Shown here: piece by piece, positions 32,775 through 42,931 of the stretch | Position numbering within the stretch: the first letter of the stretch is position 1 | Layout: each line of letters opens with the position of its first letter | Origin: a bacterium | Lineage (GTDB): Bacteria > Bacteroidota > Bacteroidia > Bacteroidales > Muribaculaceae | Length of the DNA: 47,593 bases | Reading direction: 5' to 3' | Assembly: GCA_014802625.1 (NCBI GenBank) | Contig: JAAVBX010000005.1 | Span: forward strand, 72,000 to 119,592 | Made by a program: the position numbers and the translations under genes | The notes under the pieces: generated by a model | The model's input: the letters and a program-made list of their open reading frames with translations, nothing else | Told to the model about the DNA's origin: nothing | The model's database searches: none

Positions 32775-34634
32775 TTATTTCTTCTTCATGAAGATATCGT
32801 AATTGCCGAAGTATTCAGGTTTGTCGGAGCCCTTTTTACCTGACTTCTTTTTGTCGGCCTCCTTTTTAGAACCCTTTTTGGAGCCACTTTTGGCTTCGGC
32901 TTTCTTAGCGGCCTTGCGGGTCTGCTTCTCCCGGCGGTTTTTCGCCTCAAGTTTATAGTCGCGGTCGGAGGCCACTTCGGCGCGTACGCGCTGGCCAAAG
33001 AAATCGGCATTCTTGAGGGCATCGAGGATACGGTGGGCATCGGCTTTACGCACATCGAAGAGAGTATAGTCCGGGAGCAGGTCGATACGGCCGATTTCCG
33101 GTTTCGGGCCATTCACCGACTTATTTACCAACTCCATCAGGTTGCCGGGGAAGAAACCCTGCGCCTTGCCGATATTGACCATAAGGCGCTCCATGCCTTC
33201 AGGGGCTGTGCGACGATCCTTGTCGCCCTTCTCGCCACGGGCACGTTTTTCACCACGTTCGGAGCGGCTACCCTTATCGGAGGCATTCAGGTCGATATCG
33301 GGCATATTGCGGTAATATTGCAGAAGTCGGTTGAATTCCAGGGATAGCACACGTTTGAGCAGATCCTCCTCGGAGAGCCATTCGAGTTTCTTTCTCACGC
33401 CCGGGAGATACTTATCGATTTCCTCCTCGTTGACCTGCACCCGCTCCAGACGGTCAGCAAGGTTATAGAGTTGTTTTTCGATGATATGTTCGGGAGTGGG
33501 GACTTTCCGGTATTCAAATTCCTTGCCTATGATTTTCTCGATGTCGCGTAGTTTATGCTTCTCGCGGGAGTGAATGATAGCGACTGACACGCCGGTTTTA
33601 TTGGCGCGTCCCGTTCGACCGGAGCGGTGGGTATAGACGGCCACATCGTCGGGGAGTCCGTAGTTGATGACATGGGTAAGGTCGTCGACGTCAAGGCCTC
33701 GGGCCGCCACATCGGTAGCGACGAGGAGTTGGGTGACATGGTCACGGAATTTCTTCATTGCCAGATCGCGCTGTTGCTGCGAGAGGTCGCCATGCAGGCA
33801 ATCGGCGTTATATCCGTCGGCAATCAGTTTGTCGGCGATTTCCTGAGTCTCCTTACGTGTGCGGCAGAAAATTATGCCGTAGATATCAGGGTTATTGTCG
33901 GCGATACGCTTGAGGGCGAGGTATTTATCGTGGGCCTTGACCATGTAGTAGATGTGCTTCACATTCTTGGAGCCCTCGTTCTTGTTTCCGGCTACGAATT
34001 CCACGGGATCCTTCATGAACCGTTTGGAGATATTTGCGATCTCCTTAGGCATAGTGGCGGAGAACATGAGCATCTTTCTTTGTTCCGGCACATGGGAAAG
34101 GATTTCATTGATATCGTCGAGGAAGCCCATGTTGAGCATCTCGTCGGCCTCGTCGAGGATGACGGTATGCACGTCGGCAAGGCTGACTTCACCGCGTTTG
34201 ATGAGGTCGATCAGACGTCCGGGGGTAGCGACGATGACTTGCACGCCCTTTCGCAGAGAACGGATCTGGGAGTCGATGCTTGAACCGCCGTAGACGGGGA
34301 GGATGCGTACATTATCCTGATATTTAGAGAAGTCTGCGAGATCACCGGCGATTTGTAGACAGAGTTCACGGGTCGGGGCTATGATAAGGGCCTGAGGGGC
34401 GTCGGAGTTGGGATTGATACGCTGGAGTACGGGTAGGCCGAAGGCTGCGGTTTTTCCGGTTCCGGTCTGAGCGAGACCTACGACGTCGCCATCCTTGCTG
34501 AGGAGATGGGGGATGACCATTTCCTGAATAGGCATCGGATGTTCGAATCCGAGTTCGTTGATAGCGCGGAGCAGGTCGGGTTCCACGCCGAGTTCTTCAA
34601 ATGTTTTGGGTTCCTTATTGTTATTTTCGTCCAT
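32775..34634 (-). CDS. DEAD-box ATP-dependent RNA helicase (DeaD/CsdA type)
   Basis: A 619-residue helicase for RNA unwinding in ribosome assembly or mRNA turnover. The Q motif PMPIQ is followed by Walker A AQTGTGKT (55-62), PTREL, TPGR, DEAD (161-164), SAT, and the second RecA domain with ATDVAARGLDVDDLTHVIN and HRSGRTGRA. Residues about 485-560 form a DbpA-like RNA-binding domain. The last about 50 residues are a Lys/Ser-rich basic tail. It is monocistronic with a strong intrinsic terminator. No clear consensus promoter was found in the 107-bp gap upstream. Confidence 0.93.
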   Translation of the reverse strand: MDENNNKEPKTFEELGVEPDLLRAINELGFEHPMPIQEMVIPHLLSKDGDVVGLAQTGTGKTAAFGLPVLQRINPNSDAPQALIIAPTRELCLQIAGDLADFSKYQDNVRILPVYGGSSIDSQIRSLRKGVQVIVATPGRLIDLIKRGEVSLADVHTVILDEADEMLNMGFLDDINEILSHVPEQRKMLMFSATMPKEIANISKRFMKDPVEFVAGNKNEGSKNVKHIYYMVKAHDKYLALKRIADNNPDIYGIIFCRTRKETQEIADKLIADGYNADCLHGDLSQQQRDLAMKKFRDHVTQLLVATDVAARGLDVDDLTHVINYGLPDDVAVYTHRSGRTGRANKTGVSVAIIHSREKHKLRDIEKIIGKEFEYRKVPTPEHIIEKQLYNLADRLERVQVNEEEIDKYLPGVRKKLEWLSEEDLLKRVLSLEFNRLLQYYRNMPDIDLNASDKGSRSERGEKRARGEKGDKDRRTAPEGMERLMVNIGKAQGFFPGNLMELVNKSVNGPKPEIGRIDLLPDYTLFDVRKADAHRILDALKNADFFGQRVRAEVASDRDYKLEAKNRREKQTRKAAKKAEAKSGSKKGSKKEADKKKSGKKGSDKPEYFGNYDIFMKKK

Positions 34635-34741
34635 AATATGGGATTTTTATACGTTGCAGATAAAATTATACATCAGTAATCTTATTTATAACGTCGTATC
34701 CCTAAGAATAGATTAAATCCGCTGTAGAAATTCATTAAGCA

Positions 34742-35677
34742 TCATAATAACTTGGCGGATAATTGAATCAAGTGAGTTGTTTTCAGGGGTTGATGTGAGA
34801 AAAGAGGAATCAGGTCTTTCGCCGGGATTGGATCGGGAGTGGCTGTCAGGCCTGCGAGATGAGCTGTCAGGCCCACGAGCGATTCGGGGGAATGAATTTT
34901 GCGCAATGCTTCCATTGATAGAGAGGCATCGCGTTTTGACAGGCGTTGACCGGCGGAGTTGCAGATCAGCGGGAGATGTGCGAACGTTGGGGCGGAGAGC
35001 CCAAGACGTCGGTAGAGCCAGATTTGTTGGGCGGCGGATAGCAGGAGGTCGTTGCCGCGCATGACTTCCGTGACTCCCATGGCCGCATCGTCGACGACAA
35101 CCGCCAACTGATAAGCCCATGCACCGTCGGCGCGTTTCAGGATAAAGTCGCCGCATTCGCGGGCGAGGTTATAGCTATGATGGCCGGCGATTAGGTCGGT
35201 GAAGGCTATCTGTTCATCGGTCACTTTCAGGCGTATTGATGGTTTTCGGTCGGGGTGGGATATGAGATTGCGGCATGTGCCGGGGTAGACGACACGGCCA
35301 TCCGACTGATGGGGGGCCTGCGTGGCCATGATTTCTGCGCGGGTGCAATAGCAGGGGAAAGTATCGCCAGAGGCGATAAGACGGTCGAGGGCTTCGGCAT
35401 ACAAATTTCCCCGCTGACTTTGGGAATAAGGTCCGTCAGGGCCTATGTTGTCGAGGCCCCCCTCATCCCAATCGAGTCCGAGCCACCGGAGGTCATCCTC
35501 GATAAGGCGGGCATACTCATATTTCGAACGTTGCGGGTCGAGATCCTCGATACGCAGCAGCCATTTTCCACCACGACTTTTGACGGATAACCAGGACATT
35601 AGAGCCGTGAAGATATTCCCTAAGTGCATTCTCCCCGATGGCGACGGCGCGAAGCGCCCTTTGAGCTCATTTCTCAT
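34742..35677 (-). CDS. gluQ: Glutamyl-Q tRNA(Asp) synthetase
   Basis: A 311-residue GltX paralogue lacking the anticodon-binding domain. GluQ attaches glutamate to queuosine in tRNA-Asp. HIGH-type motif APSPSGRMHLGN, LLRIEDLDPQR, the zinc site CYCTR with VYPGTC (Cys-x-Cys, Tyr, Cys), and the KMSKS-type RLSKRD. Length fits the family (about 300). The C-terminus is truncated relative to GltX as expected. It stands alone on the minus strand. Confidence 0.92.
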   Translation of the reverse strand: MRNELKGRFAPSPSGRMHLGNIFTALMSWLSVKSRGGKWLLRIEDLDPQRSKYEYARLIEDDLRWLGLDWDEGGLDNIGPDGPYSQSQRGNLYAEALDRLIASGDTFPCYCTRAEIMATQAPHQSDGRVVYPGTCRNLISHPDRKPSIRLKVTDEQIAFTDLIAGHHSYNLARECGDFILKRADGAWAYQLAVVVDDAAMGVTEVMRGNDLLLSAAQQIWLYRRLGLSAPTFAHLPLICNSAGQRLSKRDASLSMEALRKIHSPESLVGLTAHLAGLTATPDPIPAKDLIPLFSHQPLKTTHLIQLSAKLL

Positions 35678-35810
35678 ATATTATGCGAATCAATACCTGA
35701 AGAAACTATATGCTATTGTATGGGATTTGATAAATCACGCGATAAGGTATGGCTGTGATTTTGAAATTGGCGAGGTTGGTCGGAGATGGCAGGGAGGTAG
35801 GATGATATTA

Positions 35811-36428
35811 TCAGTTGAGGAGAGTGCGGGATAGGGCCATTCCGACCATGATGATGCCGAGGCAGAAAGTGATGCCTATCATCATGCGGTATAGACGGGC
35901 ATTCTCATGCGCGCTGCGTTGCAGTTCCTCACGTTCGGCAGAGGGTATCTCCTCACGGCGGCTTTTGGTCCAGTCATCCTTGCATTTATATGCGAACCAG
36001 ACGGCCACGAGGCCGGTGAGTGGGAAACAAAGAATAGTGGCCAGAACGGCCATAAATATGGAGACGCCTTGCGGAGGGATGGTATAATCCGGGCGGGCGT
36101 TGGCCTCCGCCTCCTCTATGGCCTGACGCAGGAATTCAGCCATTTCCGCGCGATTTCTCGGGGGATGAGAGGGATCGAACTTCGAAGGTTCCACATCGGC
36201 TTCCTGAGGGGGAGCCTCGCGGATATCCACCCCTGTCTCCGGATCGAGACCGGCGAGAGTGCGTCTCATAGCGCGGCAGATGTCAGGCACGTCCGATGCG
36301 CGTTGCCAATCGGGCATACCCTTGGCCCAGACATAGGTCTCCGGTCGGACGCCGGCATTTATCAGCTCCGTCATGGTGAGGGGGCCGACCTGCCGCTTAT
36401 TGATTCTTGCAAAATATTTTACAGCCAT
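35811..36428 (-). CDS. GYF_2 (DUF4339) plus CD225/dispanin-like membrane protein
   Basis: A 205-residue protein. Residues 1-60 are a GYF_2/DUF4339 domain (QVGPLTMTELINAGVRPETYVWAKGMPDW). A Glu/Pro-rich linker follows, then a CD225/dispanin-like membrane part with a segment around 118-140 (IFMAVLATILCFPLTGLVAV) and another near the C-terminus (about 178-200). Bacterial members are of unknown function; in eukaryotes CD225 proteins alter membrane fusion. It is a single gene downstream of the secA terminator. Confidence 0.8.
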   Translation of the reverse strand: MAVKYFARINKRQVGPLTMTELINAGVRPETYVWAKGMPDWQRASDVPDICRAMRRTLAGLDPETGVDIREAPPQEADVEPSKFDPSHPPRNRAEMAEFLRQAIEEAEANARPDYTIPPQGVSIFMAVLATILCFPLTGLVAVWFAYKCKDDWTKSRREEIPSAEREELQRSAHENARLYRMMIGITFCLGIIMVGMALSRTLLN

Positions 36429-36454
36429 AAGGAAATAATCATCATCAGTAATAA

Positions 36455-36488
36455 CCGCCCCGCCACAATAAGGTTCGTGACGGGGCGG
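36455..36488 (-). terminator. GC-rich terminator of secA
   Basis: CCGCCCCG (36455-36462) pairs with CGGGGCGG (36481-36488) across an 18-nt loop, 27 nt past the secA stop on the minus strand. Confidence 0.65.
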
Positions 36489-36514
36489 ATATAATGGGTT
36501 CTATTCACACACGG

Positions 36515-39500
36515 TCACTCATTGCGGCCGTGGCAGTTCTTATATTTCTTGCCTGATCCGCAGGGGCAGGGATCGTTGCGGCCGATTTTCGGTTCGGCCT
36601 TGGCGGGCTGAACCGGAGTTTCGGAACGATTCACGTTTTGTGCGGCCTCACGCTGAGCCGACTCACCCGGATAGGCGTCGCGGGTGGTGGAATAATTGGC
36701 GTAAGGATTATAGGACTGCTGAGGCATCTCGCGGCGTATCTGTTGCTGCTGGGCCTCGCGTCGGAGAGCCTCGGCCTCACGCGCCTGACGCTCGGCTTCC
36801 TTGGCCTGCTCGTAGTCGGGCACCGCGAGGCGTCCGCGCATCAGCGTCGCCACAGCCTTGGCATTCATACCCTCAAGCATATTTTTCCAGAGGTCGTAAG
36901 CCTCAAGCTTATATATCACGAGGGGATCCTTCTGCTCATAAGATGCGTTCTGCACCGACTTGCGCAGCTCATCCATCTCGCGGAGCTGTTCCTGCCATGC
37001 GGTATCGATCGAGGAGAGGAGCACGGTCTTCTCCCACGACTTGGATATAGGCTTGCAGTTATTCTCATAAGCCTCGGTGATATCGGCGCGGACATTGAAC
37101 ATGCGGCGACCATCGGTGACAGGGACACCTACGGGACCCTTCGCACCGCGTTCCTCCACGAATTCCTTGATATAAGGCATCGCTCCGGCCTCGATTTTCT
37201 CTTTCGAGCGTTTGAAATGGCTCATGGCCGCCTCAGAGAGGAACTCCGTGAGTTCATCGCGGTTCATCTTGCCATACTGCTCCGCATCGATGTCGATATC
37301 GATGGCGAGGGCGCGGCGCACCTCATCCTTAAACTCGTCGAAGCCACCTTCATATACGCCTGAGGCAAGGCCTGCCGCCACCTCATAGACCATGTTGGCG
37401 ATATCGGATCCGATACGCTCACCCTTCAGAGCGTTCTGGCGTTTCCCATAGACACCCTTTCTCTGGGCGTTCATCACATCGTCATATTCCACCAGACGCT
37501 TACGGATACCGAAGTTATTCTCCTCGACACGCTTCTGGGCATTCTCGATGGAGCGCGTCACCATCTTTGACTCAATCATATCGCCCTCCTCGAAACCGAG
37601 GCGGTCGAGTGTCTTGACCACGCGCTCATTGGCGAAGAGACGCATCACGGTATCCTCGAAAGAAACGAAGAACACGGATGAGCCCGGGTCGCCCTGACGG
37701 CCTGCACGACCGCGGAGCTGACGGTCGACGCGGCGGCTCTCGTGGCGTTCGGTGCCGATGATGGCGAGACCGCCGGCCTCCTTCACTTCGGGGGTAAGCT
37801 TGATGTCGGTGCCACGACCTGCCATGTTGGTAGCGATGGTCACGGTGCCCTTCTTACCGGCCTGAGCCACGATGTCGGCCTCCTTCTGATGAAGTTTGGC
37901 GTTGAGCACCTGATGGGGAATCTTGCGCAGAGAGAGCATTTTGGAGAGGAGTTCGGAAATCTCGACCGAAGTGGTGCCGACAAGCACCGGACGACCGATC
38001 TTCACCATATCCTCGACCTCCTGGATAACGGCCGCATACTTCTCCTTCTTCGTGCGGTAGACGCGGTCATTCTGGTCGTTTCGGATGACGGGACGGTTAG
38101 TAGGAATCTCCACGACCTCCAGTTTATAGATATCGTAGAACTCACCGGCCTCGGTCATTGCCGTACCGGTCATACCGGCGAGTTTGCGGTACATACGGAA
38201 ATAATTCTGGAGAGTGATGGTGGCGTAGGTCTGGGTCGCGGCCTCCACCTTCACCCCCTCCTTGGCCTCAATGGCCTGATGGAGACCGTCGGAATAGCGA
38301 CGGCCCTCCATGATACGTCCGGTCTGCTCGTCGACAATCTTGATCTTATTGTCGTCAATGACATATTCCACATCCTTGTCGAACAGCGTGTAGGCCTTCA
38401 GGAGCTGATTGACTGTATGCACACGCTCCGCCTTGACGGCGTAATCGGCGAGCATAGCATCCTTCTTCTCCTGCTTCTGCTCGGCGGTGAGGTCTTCGGT
38501 GTCGACCGTCGAGAGCTGTCCGGCGATATCGGGAAGCACGAAGAATCCGGGATCCTGAGTAGAGTCGGTGAGGACGGCGATACCCTTGTCGGTTAGTTCG
38601 ATGGAGTGGTTTTTCTCATCGATGACGAAATAGAGTGGTTCGACAGCCACGGGCATCTCGCGGTTGTTGTCCTGCATATACTTAGCCTCAGTCTTAAGGA
38701 GAATCTGCTTTATTCCATCCTCGCTGAGGTAGCGGATGAGCTGGTTGTGCTTGGGCAGACCCTTATAGGCGCGGAAGAGGGAGAGACCACCCATCTCCAG
38801 AAGCTGGTCGGCCGTGAGAGGCTTTTTGGAGGGATCCTCCTGACGGGCCTTGTCGAACTTCGCGATTTTCTCGGGATCGCCGCTCTGAGCGGCGGCGATC
38901 ATCTCCTTAGCCTCGATGAGATACTGCTGGGCGAGGCGGCGCTGTGCGGCCACGACCTTCTCCACGTTGGGTTTGAAATCATTGAACATCTGGTCGTCGC
39001 CTTTCGGCACGGGACCGGAGATAATGAGCGGCGTGCGGGCATCGTCGATGAGGACGGAGTCGACCTCGTCGACGATTGCGTAGTAATGTTCATCGCGCTG
39101 CACGAGGTCGGATTCCTGCGTGGCCATATTGTCGCGCAGATAGTCGAAGCCGAACTCATTGTTTGTGCCGAAAGTGATGTCGCTGCGGTAGGCCTGCCGA
39201 CGCTCCTCCGAGTTAGGTTCGGTCTTGTCGATACAGCTCACGGAGAGACCGTGGAACTGATAGAGGGGGCCCATCCATTCGGAGTCACGTTTGGCGAGGT
39301 AATCGTTGACGGTCACCACGTGTACGCCCTCGCCGGTGAGGGCGTTGAGGAATACGGGGAGAGTGGCGACGAGGGTTTTACCCTCACCGGTGGCCATCTC
39401 GGCGATATTGTGGCTGACATTGTCGCCGTTCATGATGCCGTGAAGCACCATGCCGCCGATCAGCTGCACGTCATAGTGGACCATATCCCACTTCATGAGG

Positions 39501-39994
39501 TTGCCGCCGGCGACCCAGGAATTCTTATATATGGCCTTGTCGCCGTCGATGGATACGAAATCCTTGCCGGCGCCGGCAAGTTCGCGGTCGGCCTCGGAAG
39601 CGGTGACCTCGATAGTCTCGTTGTTGGCGAAACGTCGCGCTGTCTCCTTGATTACCGCGAAGACCTCGGGGAGAGCTGCGTCGAGCTTGCGGGCGTACAT
39701 TTTGAAGCAATCGTCGCGCAGGTCGTCGATTTTCTTCCAGAGAGGCTCGCGCTTGTCATAGTCGAGCGATTCGATTTCAGCGCGGATTTCCGCGATCTGA
39801 TTTTTGTAGTTGGAAGCTTCACCGCGGATATCGTCGCGAATGACGTTGATACGGTGTCGCAGGTCGTCGTTAGATTCAGAGGCGAGCTGCTCGGAGATAG
39901 GATTGATCTCTTTTTCAAGACGGTTCCAGAGCGGGCGCACTGCGCGCTCACTCTGATTTCCGAATATTTTTTTAAGAATGGAGTTGAGTCCCAT
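36515..39994 (-). CDS. secA: Preprotein translocase ATPase SecA
   Basis: A 1159-residue SecA that pushes unfolded precursor proteins through SecYEG. Walker [10 protein letters not shown] (about residue 205), the DEAD-like box [26 protein letters not shown] and [12 protein letters not shown] of the second motor domain, the helical scaffold and wing, and a C-terminal zinc motif [14 protein letters not shown]. It is longer than E. coli SecA (901) because of insertions around residues 340-420 and a Gln/Arg-rich linker before the zinc motif, as is usual in Bacteroidetes. It is monocistronic with a consensus promoter. Confidence 0.96.
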   Translation of the reverse strand: MGLNSILKKIFGNQSERAVRPLWNRLEKEINPISEQLASESNDDLRHRINVIRDDIRGEASNYKNQIAEIRAEIESLDYDKREPLWKKIDDLRDDCFKMYARKLDAALPEVFAVIKETARRFANNETIEVTASEADRELAGAGKDFVSIDGDKAIYKNSWVAGGNLMKWDMVHYDVQLIGGMVLHGIMNGDNVSHNIAEMATGEGKTLVATLPVFLNALTGEGVHVVTVNDYLAKRDSEWMGPLYQFHGLSVSCIDKTEPNSEERRQAYRSDITFGTNNEFGFDYLRDNMATQESDLVQRDEHYYAIVDEVDSVLIDDARTPLIISGPVPKGDDQMFNDFKPNVEKVVAAQRRLAQQYLIEAKEMIAAAQSGDPEKIAKFDKARQEDPSKKPLTADQLLEMGGLSLFRAYKGLPKHNQLIRYLSEDGIKQILLKTEAKYMQDNNREMPVAVEPLYFVIDEKNHSIELTDKGIAVLTDSTQDPGFFVLPDIAGQLSTVDTEDLTAEQKQEKKDAMLADYAVKAERVHTVNQLLKAYTLFDKDVEYVIDDNKIKIVDEQTGRIMEGRRYSDGLHQAIEAKEGVKVEAATQTYATITLQNYFRMYRKLAGMTGTAMTEAGEFYDIYKLEVVEIPTNRPVIRNDQNDRVYRTKKEKYAAVIQEVEDMVKIGRPVLVGTTSVEISELLSKMLSLRKIPHQVLNAKLHQKEADIVAQAGKKGTVTIATNMAGRGTDIKLTPEVKEAGGLAIIGTERHESRRVDRQLRGRAGRQGDPGSSVFFVSFEDTVMRLFANERVVKTLDRLGFEEGDMIESKMVTRSIENAQKRVEENNFGIRKRLVEYDDVMNAQRKGVYGKRQNALKGERIGSDIANMVYEVAAGLASGVYEGGFDEFKDEVRRALAIDIDIDAEQYGKMNRDELTEFLSEAAMSHFKRSKEKIEAGAMPYIKEFVEERGAKGPVGVPVTDGRRMFNVRADITEAYENNCKPISKSWEKTVLLSSIDTAWQEQLREMDELRKSVQNASYEQKDPLVIYKLEAYDLWKNMLEGMNAKAVATLMRGRLAVPDYEQAKEAERQAREAEALRREAQQQQIRREMPQQSYNPYANYSTTRDAYPGESAQREAAQNVNRSETPVQPAKAEPKIGRNDPCPCGSGKKYKNCHGRNE

Positions 39995-40078
39995 TTTAAG
40001 ATATTTGGTCCGCTATAGCCATGGCGTTGGCGGATGGTTATTTAATGTTGGCGACCACCGAGGGGCGCAAAGAATATG

Positions 40079-40110
40079 CAAAGTTAACTATTATCCTGAA
40101 AGCTGGCAAA
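40079..40110 (-). promoter_or_regulatory. Consensus promoter of secA
   Basis: Minus-strand TTTG (40107-40110), exactly 20 nt, TAACTTTG (40079-40086). The leader is about 80 nt. Confidence 0.75.
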
Positions 40111-40140
40111 AATCGTGCCAAAAAAGTGAGATTCAGAGTG

Positions 40141-41736
40141 TCAATAGTTTATCGGATGGGCGGAAGCGCCGTTAGGCGAGCGGATATGGAGGGCCGAAGT
40201 GACGGTGGGAGCTATTGCCGCCGCATCGACGGGAGTGGCGATGACCTCCGGCGTCACGCCGGGAGCCATAAGGAAGAAGGGGGTGCTGACCATCCCGGCG
40301 CGTATGGGGGTGACCGTGGGGGGGAACCTTGAGTCATCGACGACATTCCATCCCGGGAGGAAACTGAGGAAGATATCGCCGGCGGTTTTCGGGTCGACGG
40401 CGCGGCGTTGACGGGTAGCCTCGTCCGATGTGTCGGCGAGAATCTCGCCGAGGGTGCGGGCATCGGAGATGCCGCTCATCTTCACGAGAAATTCCCGGGC
40501 TTCCTCACGAGCCTTCTCAGGGGAGAGGGAATGGGCCTGCAGGGCCTGATGGTCGAGAAAAATCTGGTTGAAATATATGCCCCGGATATAATCGGCATTG
40601 CCGTATTTCGCGGAGAGATAAGAGTTGAGAAGAGATTCCACGCGCTTGAGCGAGACATCGCCCGATGGAATCCGGTATTTCGGATCATCGACCGAGGCAT
40701 CGTCATAGTACCCGGTGGAGGATAGGAAGATGAGAGTATTGTCGAGGCCTACCTCGCGGTCGATTGTCCGGAGCAGGCGTTCCAGTTGAGCGTCGAGCCG
40801 GATATAAGTATCCTCCAGTTCGAGGCGATAGTCGCCGTCGGCGACATATTTGAACGGCGCGGCCGTGTATGCTATGCTGAGCATGTCGGTGCCATCGGGG
40901 CGTCGGCCGAGATTGAGCTGCCGGATAGCGTCGATGGCCACGTCGGTCACCTCGGTGTTGACCGGGGCGGCCGACTTGAAGCGGGAGTAGGCGTCGCGGT
41001 CGGAGAGGGGAAAGGTGTATCTGAAGGGATAATGACGTTTCTGCGGAGCTATTCCGGGATAGCGGTCGAGGTTGAGGGCCGGTCGCCAGGAGAGGGTGTC
41101 GAGACGCGCGGAGAGAGGGTGTTGCCGGTTTCGGTTGGTGATGAACTGCGGGAAATCGCGGTAATAGGCCGTAGATGACCATTTGCCGTCGGCATCGTTG
41201 ATCCATAGCGCGCAATTACCGGCGTGGCCCGCCATGATGATTGCCTGCTGAGGGTCGGGGGCGATGGCATATACGGATGTGAGTCCGCCACCGTCGATGG
41301 CCACCTCATCCGATATAGTCGAAATTCGCAGATTGACCGGAGAGAGAGCCTCCTTGGTGAAATTTCCCAAAGAATTGGCATCCTCAAGGGTCGGAGTGGG
41401 TTTGGCCGCATCAGCACGGTAAATTTCCGGACCCGGGATACCGGATGCATTGGGGTAGTTGCCTGTGAAGAGCAGAGCCGTGGCTGCCACCGGATCATGC
41501 AGATCGGCCTTGAAATCCACATGGCGCAGATATAACCCCTCCTTCATCAGACGGCGGAACCCGGATTCACCGAACAATTGCTCGAGATACTGCAGATAGT
41601 CCGTGCGCAACTGGTCGACGACAATTCCCACCACCAGTTTAGGTCGGGAGGAATCGGCGCCGACGGCCACGTTGATGGTCATCAGACCCATCAGCAGGGA
41701 GCCGAGCAAACGGGATGATATCTTACGGTCTGCCAT
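40141..41736 (-). CDS. Alkaline-phosphatase-superfamily protein with degenerate active site
   Basis: A 531-residue exported protein (signal peptide about 1-27) of the alkaline phosphatase/phosphodiesterase fold. Asp41 in GIVVDQLRTDYL keeps the first metal ligand. Elsewhere expected ligands appear missing: the nucleophile region (about 78-93) has no Thr in register before TGNYP, the D-x3-H ligands correspond to Lys296 and Asp300, and the usual SDHG is SSTG (339-342). It may be a non-catalytic or altered member of a Bacteroidetes subfamily. It overlaps the lnb-like gene by 14 nt and is last in the rluB-asnS-lnb operon. Alignment was by eye. Confidence 0.75.
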   Translation of the reverse strand: MADRKISSRLLGSLLMGLMTINVAVGADSSRPKLVVGIVVDQLRTDYLQYLEQLFGESGFRRLMKEGLYLRHVDFKADLHDPVAATALLFTGNYPNASGIPGPEIYRADAAKPTPTLEDANSLGNFTKEALSPVNLRISTISDEVAIDGGGLTSVYAIAPDPQQAIIMAGHAGNCALWINDADGKWSSTAYYRDFPQFITNRNRQHPLSARLDTLSWRPALNLDRYPGIAPQKRHYPFRYTFPLSDRDAYSRFKSAAPVNTEVTDVAIDAIRQLNLGRRPDGTDMLSIAYTAAPFKYVADGDYRLELEDTYIRLDAQLERLLRTIDREVGLDNTLIFLSSTGYYDDASVDDPKYRIPSGDVSLKRVESLLNSYLSAKYGNADYIRGIYFNQIFLDHQALQAHSLSPEKAREEAREFLVKMSGISDARTLGEILADTSDEATRQRRAVDPKTAGDIFLSFLPGWNVVDDSRFPPTVTPIRAGMVSTPFFLMAPGVTPEVIATPVDAAAIAPTVTSALHIRSPNGASAHPINY

Positions 41737-42931
41737 ATCTGTTTTTATGAGGTTTTTTCCTGTAGAGGAGAGTGTACGTCAGGGAGAGTATGAAAGTGGC
41801 GCCCCATAGGGGGAAAATCGCCGGATTGGTGGATTGCGGCTGGAATGCCCAGATAACCGCGAGGGCCGCGATGACGAGAATGTCCACCACGCACATCGCC
41901 ACAGCGAGAGGGCGTCCGCCCCGCCACCATATGCAGATGGCCGGAATCAATTGTAGGGGAGTCAGCCACAGACACAGGAGATTTGGGGAGGTGGAATCAT
42001 GCGTAGAGATGAACACGAGGAACCATACCACACACCCGGCCAGTCCGATTATGAGGAAAAAGAGAGACATCCACCATCTGACTATTTTCCAGCGCCGCCA
42101 GCTATAGATACATATACCGATGGAAAAGATCAGCACCGCATACATCACGGCGGTCGGGCCGGCATACCATGGAGTCGGGGGGAGGACCGCGCCTTCGCGA
42201 CCCGGATAAAGCACCTGAGTAGAGGAGACGAGGGGTTGTCCGTCGGCGAAATGCGCGCCTGCAGCAAGCTCCATCAGCCTCAGCGGGGCGAAAAATTCCT
42301 GCCGGGCGTCAATTGGAGCGTCGATGCCGCTACCGAGGGCAATATCTATTCCGAACTGATACCAGGGATAATCGCGGTGATAGAAGCGCATGGCGTCGCG
42401 GAAGGAGGCGAACGTTACCGAGTCGGGGTATATTATCCGGCGGGGTGAAACGGCTGAATCCACGATAGCGGCCACACGGGTGGAGCAATTGTCGCGCACA
42501 TAATTATAGCGGTATGTGCGGTTCTTCTCAAGCGCGTTCTCCCGTAGGCGCAGGAGGAGATCGAGGGTTTCCTCCGGAGAGAGGGCAAGATCCTGCTGAA
42601 CCACTTTAGAACCACGTTCGGTGTACTGAGGCATAAACCAGGCGAAGGGGTAGCCCCAGACCATATAGTCGGTCTCACCCTTCACGAAACGATAGACGAA
42701 TCCGGGAGTGTTGAAATCGAACACACCGTAGTTCCATACCGAGTCGATGGGTTGTCCCTCGGGATTGACGCCCCTGATACGTATAGCCTCGTGGCCGACG
42801 AGTTCATAGATTTCCGGGCCGGGATAGCACGTGATCAGACTGGCCTGCATATCTCCGGCGATAGCCTGTGACGGAAGGACACAGGCTATCGCGCATAAGA
42901 TAAGCATTAATGTCTGTCGGATAAGGCGCAT
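41723..42931 (-). CDS. DUF4105 protein, lipoprotein N-acyltransferase (Lnb)-like
   Basis: A 402-residue envelope protein. The signal peptide ends near SQAIAG; the periplasmic domain has His47 in VGHEAIRIRG and Cys149 in DNCSTR, the probable catalytic pair of the DUF4105/Lnb domain. A C-terminal membrane part has four to five helices (from about residue 260). Lnb was described in Bacteroides as the enzyme adding the third acyl chain to lipoproteins, replacing Lnt. The ATG at 42931 shares one base with the asnS stop (TGATG), so translation is coupled; a TTG one codon upstream is unlikely. Confidence 0.8.
   Translation of the reverse strand: MRLIRQTLMLILCAIACVLPSQAIAGDMQASLITCYPGPEIYELVGHEAIRIRGVNPEGQPIDSVWNYGVFDFNTPGFVYRFVKGETDYMVWGYPFAWFMPQYTERGSKVVQQDLALSPEETLDLLLRLRENALEKNRTYRYNYVRDNCSTRVAAIVDSAVSPRRIIYPDSVTFASFRDAMRFYHRDYPWYQFGIDIALGSGIDAPIDARQEFFAPLRLMELAAGAHFADGQPLVSSTQVLYPGREGAVLPPTPWYAGPTAVMYAVLIFSIGICIYSWRRWKIVRWWMSLFFLIIGLAGCVVWFLVFISTHDSTSPNLLCLWLTPLQLIPAICIWWRGGRPLAVAMCVVDILVIAALAVIWAFQPQSTNPAIFPLWGATFILSLTYTLLYRKKPHKNRYGRP

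Noticed and set aside
38606..40018. A 470-codon open frame on the plus strand opposite secA
   Set aside because: It lies fully antisense to unambiguous secA. Its translation is rich in His/Leu/Val/Glu/Asp with no family motif, as expected from codon-biased antisense frames.
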